NCBI GenBank assembly: GCA_015654605.1
Contig: JAATGO010000303.1
Span: 1-7,518 of the forward strand
DNA from: Betaproteobacteria bacterium
Lineage (GTDB): Bacteria; Pseudomonadota; Gammaproteobacteria; Burkholderiales; Burkholderiaceae
Length of the DNA: 7,518 nt
Reading direction: 5' to 3'
Shown here: positions 1 through 5,584 of the stretch, piece by piece
Layout: each line of letters starts with the position of its first letter
Numbering within the stretch: position 1 is the stretch's first letter
Program-made: the position numbers and the translations under genes
The notes under the pieces: model-generated
What the model was told of the DNA's origin: nothing
The model's input: only the letters and a program-made list of their open reading frames with translations
The model's database searches: none

Positions 1-2193
1 CTTGGACATCACCTTCAGCAAGCCTTTACCAACCGCCTTCTGGAAGTTATAAATCGCTTTTTCTGGAGTAAGATTACCGGGCAATTCTTTTGCTATAGCA
101 GCCAAGGTATCCATCGCCAGATAGGGATGAATGGCTTCCGCACCATAGCCTGCAAGTAAAGCAAAGTGATGCGTTTCACGCGCAGAACCCGTTTCTACAA
201 CCAGGCCTGTCGATGTCCGCAACCACTTGCTCACCAAATGTAAATGGATCGCCGAAGTTGCCAGCAATGCTGGAATCGCTACCTGTGATGCATCGACTTT
301 ACGATCCGACACAATCAAAATATTATGGCCGGAGTTCACTGCATCGACAGCCTTCGCACACAATGATGCCAAACGCGCCTCGATACCTTCCTTGCCCCAT
401 GCCACCGGATAACAAATATTCAATTCATATGACTTGAATTTGCCGCCAGTATGAGCGCTGATGTTGCGCAGTTTGGCCATGTCCGCATAGTCAAGAATAG
501 GCTGGGAAACCTCCAGACGCATCGGCGGATTGATATTGTTCGTATCCAATAAATTGGGACGTGGGCCAATAAAAGAAACCAATGACATGACCATCGCTTC
601 ACGAATGGGATCAATCGGTGGATTAGTCACTTGGGCAAACAATTGCTTGAAATAACTGTAAAGCGTCTTGTTTTTGTTAGACATGACAGCCAATGGTGAA
701 TCATTCCCCATAGAGCCAATAGCCTCTTCACCATTGGCTGCCATTGGCGCCATCAACAGTCTGGCATCTTCCTGCGTATAACCAAACACTTGCTGACGAT
801 CCAGCAAAGACACAGTGGCATCAGGTTCTTTGGGTTCCGGCTTCAGACTATCGAGCTTAACCCGTACCGAGGCAATCAATTGCTTGTAGGGTTTAGCATT
901 GGCATAGGTATCTTTTAATTCTTTATCGTCAATGATACGTCCTGCATCAAGATCAATCAGAAACATTTTGCCTGGCTGTAAGCGCCATTTCTGAATGATC
1001 TTGGACTCAGGAATCGGCAATACACCAGATTCAGAAGCCATTACGACCAAGTCATCATCTGTCACAATGTAGCGTGCAGGACGTAATCCATTACGATCTA
1101 ACGTCCCTCCGATATGGCGACCATCAGTAAAGGCCATGGCAGCCGGACCATCCCATGGCTCCATCATTGCAGCGTGGTATTCATAGAATGCACGACGATT
1201 ATCATCCATCAACGTATGGTTTTCCCATGCCTCCGGCACCATCATCATCATTGCCTGTGGCAAGGGATAACCTGCCATCAGCAACAACTCCAGCACATTA
1301 TCAAAGCAGGCTGTGTCTGACTGTCCTTCATAAATCAAAGGAAACAGTTTTTTGAGATCGTCTCCCAGTACCGCAGACTGCATCACACCTTCACGCGCAC
1401 GCATCCAGTTAAAGTTACCTTTGACTGTGTTGATTTCGCCATTATGAGCAATCAAGCGATAAGGGTGCGCTAATGGCCATTCTGGGAATGTATTGGTAGA
1501 AAACCGTTGATGTACCAATGCCAATGCTGTTGTACAGCGGGGATCCTGTAAGTCTTTATAATAGACACCAACCTGATCCGCCAGTAACAAGCCTTTGTAC
1601 ACTACTGTACGCGCCGACATGGACGGCACAAAAAATTCTTTCCCATGAAGCAGATTCAGCGCCTGAATAGCATGCCCGGAAGATTTACGAATGACATATA
1701 ACTTACGCTCAAGCGCATCAGTGACCATGATGTCCTGACCACGGCCAATAAATATCTGGCGAATGACAGGCTCTTTCTCACGTACCGTAGGAGACATCGG
1801 CATATCCATGTCTACCGGCACATCACGCCATCCCAGCACGACTTGCCCTTCTGCCAGTACAGAACGCTCAATCTCCTGTTCGCAGGCAATGCGGGAAGCA
1901 TTTTCTTTGGGCAAAAATACCATCCCCACACCATATTCTCCTGGTGGTGGAAGTTCAATATTCTGCTTCGCCATTTCTTCACGGTAGTACTGATCAGGAA
2001 TCTGAATCAGAATCCCGGCACCATCCCCCATCAACTTATCTGCACCGACAGCACCCCGATGATCCAGATTCTTTAGAATGAGCAAACCTTGCTCAACGAT
2101 GGAATGACTCTTCTTACCCTTGATATGGGCGATAAAACCAACGCCACAGGCGTCGTGCTCATTAGCTGGGTCATATAGGCCTTGCGCATGCAT
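1..2193 (-). CDS. gltB: Glutamate synthase (NADPH) large subunit, N-terminal 731 codons, partial
   Basis: This is the large subunit of glutamate synthase (GOGAT), a cytoplasmic enzyme that converts glutamine plus 2-oxoglutarate to two glutamates, with electrons supplied by the GltD subunit. My manual translation starts MHAQGLYDPANEHDACGVGF. Cys16 in the DACGVGF motif is the expected nucleophile of the class II glutaminase domain, exposed after removal of a 15-residue propeptide. The motif LIAHNGEINTVKGNFNWMR, with HNG at 250-252, is the oxyanion/glutamine site of the same domain. RPNLLDTNN and the final KGLLKVMSK belong to the central domain. The FMN/2-oxoglutarate and beta-helix domains (about half of a roughly 1500-residue protein) lie beyond the left edge. 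The frame stays open for all 731 codons. The ATG at 2193 is chosen because GGAG (minus strand, 2204-2201) lies seven bases upstream and the DACGVGF motif follows closely. A GltD partner cannot be seen. Confidence 0.97.
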   Translation of the reverse strand, partial: MHAQGLYDPANEHDACGVGFIAHIKGKKSHSIVEQGLLILKNLDHRGAVGADKLMGDGAGILIQIPDQYYREEMAKQNIELPPPGEYGVGMVFLPKENASRIACEQEIERSVLAEGQVVLGWRDVPVDMDMPMSPTVREKEPVIRQIFIGRGQDIMVTDALERKLYVIRKSSGHAIQALNLLHGKEFFVPSMSARTVVYKGLLLADQVGVYYKDLQDPRCTTALALVHQRFSTNTFPEWPLAHPYRLIAHNGEINTVKGNFNWMRAREGVMQSAVLGDDLKKLFPLIYEGQSDTACFDNVLELLLMAGYPLPQAMMMMVPEAWENHTLMDDNRRAFYEYHAAMMEPWDGPAAMAFTDGRHIGGTLDRNGLRPARYIVTDDDLVVMASESGVLPIPESKIIQKWRLQPGKMFLIDLDAGRIIDDKELKDTYANAKPYKQLIASVRVKLDSLKPEPKEPDATVSLLDRQQVFGYTQEDARLLMAPMAANGEEAIGSMGNDSPLAVMSNKNKTLYSYFKQLFAQVTNPPIDPIREAMVMSLVSFIGPRPNLLDTNNINPPMRLEVSQPILDYADMAKLRNISAHTGGKFKSYELNICYPVAWGKEGIEARLASLCAKAVDAVNSGHNILIVSDRKVDASQVAIPALLATSAIHLHLVSKWLRTSTGLVVETGSARETHHFALLAGYGAEAIHPYLAMDTLAAIAKELPGNLTPEKAIYNFQKAVGKGLLKVMSK

Positions 2194-2227
2194 AACAGTA
2201 CTCCACCACATTATCAGTAAGGACTTA

Positions 2228-2256
2228 AGGATAGTGTACAGAGCTTAATTATTCAA
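2228..2256 (-). promoter_or_regulatory. Candidate sigma-70 promoter of gltB
   Basis: On the minus strand, TTGAAT (2256-2251) and TATCCT (2233-2228) are separated by exactly 17 bases, each matching four of six consensus positions. The predicted start near 2221 would give a leader of about 27 bases that contains the GGAG site. The -35 box lies four bases from the outer edge of the RAYT element. A weaker alternative -10 (GATAAT, 2215-2210) has no good -35. The call rests on consensus only. Confidence 0.45.
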
Positions 2257-2260
2257 TAAC

Positions 2261-2278
2261 AAAAAATAGGGTCGGAGT
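2261..2278 (+). repeat. Left terminal inverted repeat (REP-like end) of the RAYT element
   Basis: AAAAAATAGGGTCGGAGT is an exact reverse complement of 3142-3159. The GGGTCGGAG core is the sort of short sequence often found flanking RAYT genes. It begins four bases beyond the predicted gltB -35 box. Confidence 0.85.
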
Positions 2279-2312
2279 AGAATAAAATTAAACTGGCTGA
2301 GCACAGGTAATT

Positions 2313-2330
2313 AAATAGGGACAGAGTTGA
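2313..2330 (+). repeat. Internal third copy of the RAYT end motif
   Basis: AAATAGGGACAGAGTTGA matches AAATAGGGTCGGAGTAGA (2264-2281) at 15 of 18 positions and in the same orientation, 49 bases further in. AAATAG (2313-2318) can pair with CTATTT (2344-2349), and AGAG with CTCT around 2342-2345, so this copy begins an imperfect REPIN-like hairpin. Confidence 0.65.
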
Positions 2331-2342
2331 GAAATATTTCTC
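2329..2342. repeat. Perfect 14-bp palindrome downstream of the RAYT gene
   Basis: GAGAAATATTTCTC is its own reverse complement. It forms the centre of the imperfect hairpin spanning 2313-2349, in the 3' flank of the transposase gene. It is AT-rich and lacks a T-run, so it is more likely part of the transposase recognition structure than a terminator. Confidence 0.5.
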
Positions 2343-2405
2343 TCTATTTCGGAGTAATATCGTCGAAACCTACGCTATATGCATGTTGGCAATCGTGTCT
2401 TTTCA

Positions 2406-3101
2406 TTAAGTTACCAATCTCCGCACCGGTCTGCCACGTTTGGCCGGACTCACACGCCGATTCGAAGACTTCTCCAAGGCAATCTTAAATTCATCTGAGC
2501 CCAGAGCCCACCCTTTTACTGTTGCGTCACTGACAGCGCGAATCTCTTCCTCGCTCAACGGCTGCTCTGCCAATTTCTTATACGCCATCTCCCGATCAAA
2601 TGGCGTATTACCTAATGCCCAATATAGGGAATGATCAGTAATCAAAGCATCCGGCTTTGTACCAACATGATGCATATAGCTAGACCAAAGATAGTCACTT
2701 GCCTCGACAACCAGGCCGGCTCTGACTGCATTAAGTTCAATATAACGACTACATATCATGAAATATTGCTCTGCATCAATGACTGTTGCCCTGTAACGCC
2801 CCTGCCACAAGGTTCCGCTCCTGCCATATTTCTGATTAAACCATGGGACATAGTGTCGTCCTATCCATTGCATCATTCGTGCCAGCCCTTCCTCGTAAGC
2901 AGGTGTTGCCAGTATATGAATATGATCTGGCATTAAAGCATAAGCATGAATGGCAACACCAAAATGCTTGGCTCCTTCACGCAACCAACCTAGGAACGCA
3001 ATATGATCAGGCCCGTCACGAAAAATACATTGCTGATCGTGTCCTCGCTGAATGATGTGATGTGGTTGTTGAGGAACAACAAGACGGGGCAAGCGAGCCA
3101 T
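2406..3101 (-). CDS. REP-associated tyrosine transposase (RAYT, Y1_Tnp/IS200-like HUH family)
   Basis: This is a 231-residue single-domain HUH transposase of the type that nicks and joins single-stranded REP-like DNA through a 5'-phosphotyrosine. The N-terminus MARLPRLVVPQQPHHIIQRG is typical of RAYTs. The metal-binding HUH motif is seen as MPDHIHIL with His60 and His62, and the expected catalytic tyrosine is Tyr120 in SRYIELNAVRAGLV. GTLWQGRYRATVID (96-109) and WSSY are further family signatures. The lysine- and arginine-rich tail may contact DNA. The key residues are intact, so it may be active. The ATG at 3101 is preferred over the upstream in-frame TTG at 3119, because AAGGAG lies five bases before the ATG and the family usually begins MARLPR. 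It is the only gene of the element bounded by the 18-bp inverted repeats. TACAAT (minus, 3136-3131) is a possible -10 without a clear -35. Confidence 0.92.
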   Translation of the reverse strand: MARLPRLVVPQQPHHIIQRGHDQQCIFRDGPDHIAFLGWLREGAKHFGVAIHAYALMPDHIHILATPAYEEGLARMMQWIGRHYVPWFNQKYGRSGTLWQGRYRATVIDAEQYFMICSRYIELNAVRAGLVVEASDYLWSSYMHHVGTKPDALITDHSLYWALGNTPFDREMAYKKLAEQPLSEEEIRAVSDATVKGWALGSDEFKIALEKSSNRRVSPAKRGRPVRRLVT

Positions 3102-3141
3102 CAAAACTCCTTGAAACAAAGCAGTTAGCTATTGTAAATCA

Positions 3142-3159
3142 ACTCCGACCCTATTTTTT
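3142..3159 (-). repeat. Right terminal inverted repeat (REP-like end) of the RAYT element
   Basis: On the minus strand this reads AAAAAATAGGGTCGGAGT, identical to the left end, followed by TGATTT. It lies about 40 bases upstream of the transposase ATG, so the transposase leader starts within or next to the end sequence. Confidence 0.85.
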
Positions 3160-3173
3160 AAGAAGCAACACAC

Positions 3174-3223
3174 GCGAAAAAAAGATTTTTTTCTCACTGT
3201 TGTCCCACGCATAAAAGGCAACA
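3174..3223 (-). terminator. Weak candidate intrinsic terminator of the alx gene
   Basis: Just past the alx stop, the minus strand can form TGTTGCC...GGgaCAACA (3223-3198) with a two-base bulge, followed after about 14 bases by a run of seven T (3183-3177). An A7/T7 snap-back (3177-3192) overlaps the run. The stem is short and the T-run distant, so read-through into the RAYT gene and even gltB is possible. Confidence 0.3.
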
Positions 3224-3227
3224 AGAA

Positions 3228-4184
3228 TTACGATTTTTTAGACAATATCAAGCTCAGGATGATAGAGCAGAGCAGGATCCCTGCTACTACGAGCAGCGAA
3301 GCTAGCACGGGTATATGGAACCAATATGCCAGCAACATTTTGCCACCTACAAAAACCAATACGATCGCTAACCCATATTTAAGGAAATGGAAGCGATCAG
3401 CAACGTCTGCCAACAGGAAATACAGGGCTCGCAACCCCATAATAGCGAACATATTGGAAGTAAATACGATGAATGGGTCCGTGGTAATCGCAAAAATAGC
3501 GGGAATACTGTCGACTGCAAATATCAGATCCGTCACCTCGATTACTATCAGCACCAGCGCCAAAGGCGTGAAATAGCGCACACCATTGCGCATGGTGAAG
3601 AATTTTCCACCGTCATAGTCTGTTGTCACCCGCAAATGCTTGCGTAAAAAAAGTAGAAGAGGATTATCTCCAAAATCGTTTTCTTCTTCGGAAGAAATGA
3701 GCATCTTGATACCGGTGAACACCAGAAATACACCGAACAGGTACATCACCCAACTGAATTGGGCTATCAACCAGGCGCCAAGCAAGATCATCACTGCACG
3801 CAGAATGATCGCTCCAACAACACCGAACAGTAATACCCGCCTCTGCATTTCTGCAGGTACCGAGAAGTAGGAAAAAATCACAAGAAATACAAAGATATTA
3901 TCGACAGACAAAGATTTCTCGATCACATAACCAGATAAAAACTCCAGGCTTTTCTGGCTCGCCACATCAGGGCCGACACTGTGATTCAAATATACCCATA
4001 GCAATGCCGCAAACAAAAGTGCCAAGCAAACCCAAACAAGAGACCAACTCAACGCCTCTTTCACCGTCACTTTGTGTGCCTGACGTCCCCCCAACAGTAC
4101 CAGGTCGAGTGCCAACATCCCCAACACAAAAATAATAAATCCTGCCCACATAGGAGCAGTGGCAAAGCTATGGATAGCGTTCAC
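3228..4184 (-). CDS. alx: TerC/Alx-family integral membrane protein, probable metal (Mn2+) exporter
   Basis: This 318-residue polytopic inner-membrane protein of the TerC family is close in length and sequence to E. coli Alx (about 321 residues), which is linked to alkaline induction and manganese export. Strongly hydrophobic segments lie near 13-31, 45-66, 82-108, 117-140, 145-164, 205-231, 240-260, 270-290 and 293-314. The two family signatures with membrane-embedded acids are visible: EKSLSVDN (89-96) and EVTDLIFAVDSIPA (216-229). A charged loop near 165-200 (SSEEENDFGD) separates the halves. The GTG start at 4184 fits the Alx N-terminus and has only a weak purine tract (GAAAGA) six bases upstream. 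Internal Met12 lacks an SD site and would shorten the first segment. The gene is divergent from an NhaR-like regulator, suggesting control by sodium, pH or metal stress. The substrate is inferred from the family. Confidence 0.93.
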   Translation of the reverse strand: MNAIHSFATAPMWAGFIIFVLGMLALDLVLLGGRQAHKVTVKEALSWSLVWVCLALLFAALLWVYLNHSVGPDVASQKSLEFLSGYVIEKSLSVDNIFVFLVIFSYFSVPAEMQRRVLLFGVVGAIILRAVMILLGAWLIAQFSWVMYLFGVFLVFTGIKMLISSEEENDFGDNPLLLFLRKHLRVTTDYDGGKFFTMRNGVRYFTPLALVLIVIEVTDLIFAVDSIPAIFAITTDPFIVFTSNMFAIMGLRALYFLLADVADRFHFLKYGLAIVLVFVGGKMLLAYWFHIPVLASLLVVAGILLCSIILSLILSKKS

Positions 4185-4198
4185 AATATGTCTTTCAT
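4181..4198 (-). other. Micro-ORF (MKDIL) overlapping the alx GTG start
   Basis: ATG AAA GAC ATA TTG TGA on the minus strand ends in a TGA that overlaps the alx GTG (GTGA arrangement). It has no SD site of its own, so it may be chance. If translated, it would permit stop-start coupling. Confidence 0.2.
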
Positions 4199-4228
4199 TG
4201 AACGACGTTAATCAGAATTCTCTTGAGA

Positions 4229-4267
4229 CGTGCAAGAATGACCCAGACCTAGCACCCTGCATGCACG
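4229..4267 (-). promoter_or_regulatory. Possible stem-loop in the alx leader
   Basis: CGTGCA and TGCACG (4229-4234 and 4262-4267) are perfect 6-bp complements around a 27-base loop. They lie inside the predicted leader of about 107 bases. E. coli alx has a long leader with a manganese-sensing yybP-ykoY element, but I do not find the GGGGAGTA-type motifs of that riboswitch here. The structure is unproven. Confidence 0.2.
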
Positions 4268-4297
4268 ACCATGACTCATCTACAGGCACGTACATCG

Positions 4298-4326
4298 CTA
4301 ATATAGTCAGCACTGACAGTTTTCAA
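4298..4326 (-). promoter_or_regulatory. Candidate promoter of alx
   Basis: On the minus strand, TTGAAA (4326-4321, five of six consensus) is followed after 17 bases by TATTAG (4303-4298, four of six). The predicted start near 4291 gives a leader of about 107 bases before the GTG. The spacer contains a GTCAG-TG-CTGAC dyad. Confidence 0.5.
4306..4317. promoter_or_regulatory. Dyad GTCAG-N2-CTGAC inside the alx promoter spacer
   Basis: Five-bp perfect arms are separated by two bases and lie entirely between the predicted -35 and -10 boxes of alx. A protein bound here would occlude or distort that promoter. The binding protein is unknown. The adjacent NhaR-like protein is one candidate, although the dyad is not a clear T-N11-A LysR box. 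Confidence 0.35.
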
Positions 4327-4345
4327 TGTCATGATTTGTCTACTG

Positions 4346-4399
4346 TAACGAAAAATAAATATCCTGAAAATTCGAATATAATACATCTATTGTTCGTTA
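4346..4399 (+). promoter_or_regulatory. Candidate nhaR promoter: TATAAT with a flanking 7-bp inverted repeat
   Basis: A perfect TATAAT at 4377-4382 lies 40 bases before the nhaR ATG, giving a predicted start near 4389. No acceptable -35 hexamer exists 16-18 bases upstream, so the promoter may need an activator. TAACGAA (4346-4352) and TTCGTTA (4393-4399) form a perfect inverted repeat bracketing the -10, a plausible but unproven autoregulatory site. Confidence 0.4.
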
Positions 4400-4407
4400 A
4401 AACCGAA

Positions 4408-4422
4408 ATGACTAAAAAATAG
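4408..4422 (+). other. Micro-ORF (MTKK) abutting the nhaR start
   Basis: ATG ACT AAA AAA TAG ends directly before the nhaR ATG at 4423, with no base between stop and start. Neither start has a visible SD site. It could be chance or a reinitiation leader. Confidence 0.2.
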
Positions 4423-5340
4423 ATGCGTACGCTTAACTACAAACATTTGCATTATTTCTGGGTTGTCGCCAAAACTGGGGGAATTGGCCTGGCGAGCGAA
4501 CGCCTACATTTGACACCACAAACCATCAGCGGGCAAATTAGCCTGCTGGAAGAAACCCTTGGCTATAAATTATTCAACCGCATTGGTAGACATCTTGAAC
4601 TAAACGATGCCGGGCATATGGTGCTGAGCTATGCCGATCGCATGTTTACGCTCGGAGAAGAACTGGAAGCAGTACTGCGCTTCCAGCCCGGAAGCCAGCC
4701 TCTACAATTTCGCGTTGGCATCGCTGATGCCGTCCCCAAGACAATCGCTTATTTACTGTTAGAACCAGCACTCAAAGTGACTGACCCACCACACATCATT
4801 TGCCGCGAAGGAAAGCTTGATATTCTGCTTGCCGAATTAGCCATTCATCGACTTGATATTGTCATTTCAGATACCGCCCTGCCAACAAATATCAATATCC
4901 GTGGATACAGTCACATGCTGGGGGAATCCGGCACCAGCTTTTTTGCAACACCTGCACTCGCTAAAAAATACAAGACCAATTTTCCTCATAGTCTCAATGA
5001 TGCGCCTTTTCTGATGCCAGGAGAAGATGCCGCAGTCCGTCCACGTCTGCAACACTGGTTCAATAAACAGAATGTTCACCCTCGTATCACAGGCGAATTT
5101 GATGACGGCGCCCTCCTCTATGCTTTCGGCGAAGCTGGAATCGGAATATTCTCAGCACCATCTGCCGTCACTCTCCAAGTCAAAAAACAGTACGGTGTCG
5201 TGCAAATTGGAGAAAGCACCTCCGTCACAGAACATTTTTATGCCATTTCCGTAGAACGAAAACTCACTCACCCAGCAGTATTGGCTATTCAGTCAGCAGC
5301 ACGCAAAAATTTGGGACTTATTATTCCGACAGCATCGTAG
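4423..5340 (+). CDS. nhaR: LysR-family transcriptional regulator, NhaR type
   Basis: This 305-residue LysR regulator resembles E. coli NhaR, the sodium-responsive activator of nhaA. The N-terminal winged helix-turn-helix is clear: LNYKHLHYFWVVAKTGGIG with the recognition segment LTPQTISGQISLLEE (30-44), then a linker helix to about 95. The NhaR-like match continues into the effector domain, with VGIADAVPK, RLDIVISD, LMPGEDAAVRPRLQHWFN and GEFDDGALLYAFGEAGIGIFSAP all lining up with remembered NhaR segments. An in-frame TAG immediately before the ATG at 4423 makes it the earliest possible start, and the LNYKHLHYFW alignment supports it. No SD sequence is visible. It is divergent from alx, the usual layout of a LysR regulator and its target, so alx is the most likely local target. 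No antiporter gene lies in the window, so the regulon is inferred. Confidence 0.92.
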   Translation: MRTLNYKHLHYFWVVAKTGGIGLASERLHLTPQTISGQISLLEETLGYKLFNRIGRHLELNDAGHMVLSYADRMFTLGEELEAVLRFQPGSQPLQFRVGIADAVPKTIAYLLLEPALKVTDPPHIICREGKLDILLAELAIHRLDIVISDTALPTNINIRGYSHMLGESGTSFFATPALAKKYKTNFPHSLNDAPFLMPGEDAAVRPRLQHWFNKQNVHPRITGEFDDGALLYAFGEAGIGIFSAPSAVTLQVKKQYGVVQIGESTSVTEHFYAISVERKLTHPAVLAIQSAARKNLGLIIPTAS

Positions 5341-5404
5341 ATATAGCCGCATCAAATGCCATAGACTGCACGTCATCTTGTCAAGAACAAGGAAAACAGA
5401 CAAT

Positions 5405-5437
5405 AAAAAGCCCCACGCACTTTACAGTACGTGGGGC
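5405..5437 (-). terminator. Intrinsic terminator of amn
   Basis: GCCCCACG (5410-5417) pairs perfectly with CGTGGGGC (5430-5437). A further ACT/AGT stack encloses a TTAC loop. On the minus strand the stem is followed directly by CTTTTTATT (A-run 5405-5409 on the plus strand), so it works for leftward transcription from amn. On the plus strand no T-run follows, so it is a poor terminator for nhaR. Confidence 0.85.
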
Positions 5438-5446
5438 AAATCCCAT

Positions 5447-5458
5447 TCTCTATAGAGA
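5447..5458. repeat. Short perfect palindrome in the nhaR-amn gap
   Basis: TCTCTATAGAGA is self-complementary over 12 bases. It lies ten bases from the amn terminator stem, between the convergent nhaR and amn genes, and is followed by a purine-rich patch (GGAGGGGGAGA, 5463-5473). No role is evident. The rest of 5341-5584 shows no gene. Confidence 0.3.
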
Positions 5459-5584
5459 GAACGGAGGGGGAGACATAACTATATATAGAAAATAGACATA
5501 TGCAGCATAGCTTTTACAAATTGTTACCTTCCTTATTGTTGCACCAATTTCATACGGCTTATTTATATATCCTATCAATGGATA

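Larger units (their letters stand above)
2261..3159 (-). mobile_element. RAYT-type single-gene element bounded by 18-bp inverted repeats
   Basis: A perfect 18-bp inverted repeat, AAAAAATAGGGTCGGAGT at 2261-2278 and its complement at 3142-3159, brackets one HUH-transposase gene with short flanks. Similarity continues weakly inward (GA, T and A still match), but outward the sequences diverge at once, so these are likely the functional ends. No target duplication is apparent, as expected for Y1 transposases, which act on single strands. A third copy of the end motif lies inside the left flank at 2313-2330. The element sits between gltB and alx, in the same orientation as both. Exact boundaries are inferred from the repeats, not from an empty site. 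Confidence 0.7.

Noticed and set aside
1236..1256. Run of CAT/ATC repeats inside gltB, resembling a His-coding or microsatellite tract
   Set aside because: In the gltB frame it encodes AMMMMV in LPQAMMMMVPEAW, a normally conserved glutamate synthase segment.
2631..2936. Plus-strand 101-codon frame opposite the transposase
   Set aside because: It is antisense to a clear RAYT gene, and its composition fits a shadow frame.
4159..4422. Plus-strand 87-codon frame ending just before nhaR
   Set aside because: It overlaps the start of alx on the opposite strand and runs through the intergenic promoters. It has no family resemblance and no SD site. Only its last codons coincide with the MTKK micro-ORF.
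5410..5437. Bidirectional terminator for nhaR as well as amn
   Set aside because: On the plus strand the stem is followed by AAATCCC with no T-run, so only the minus-strand reading is supported.
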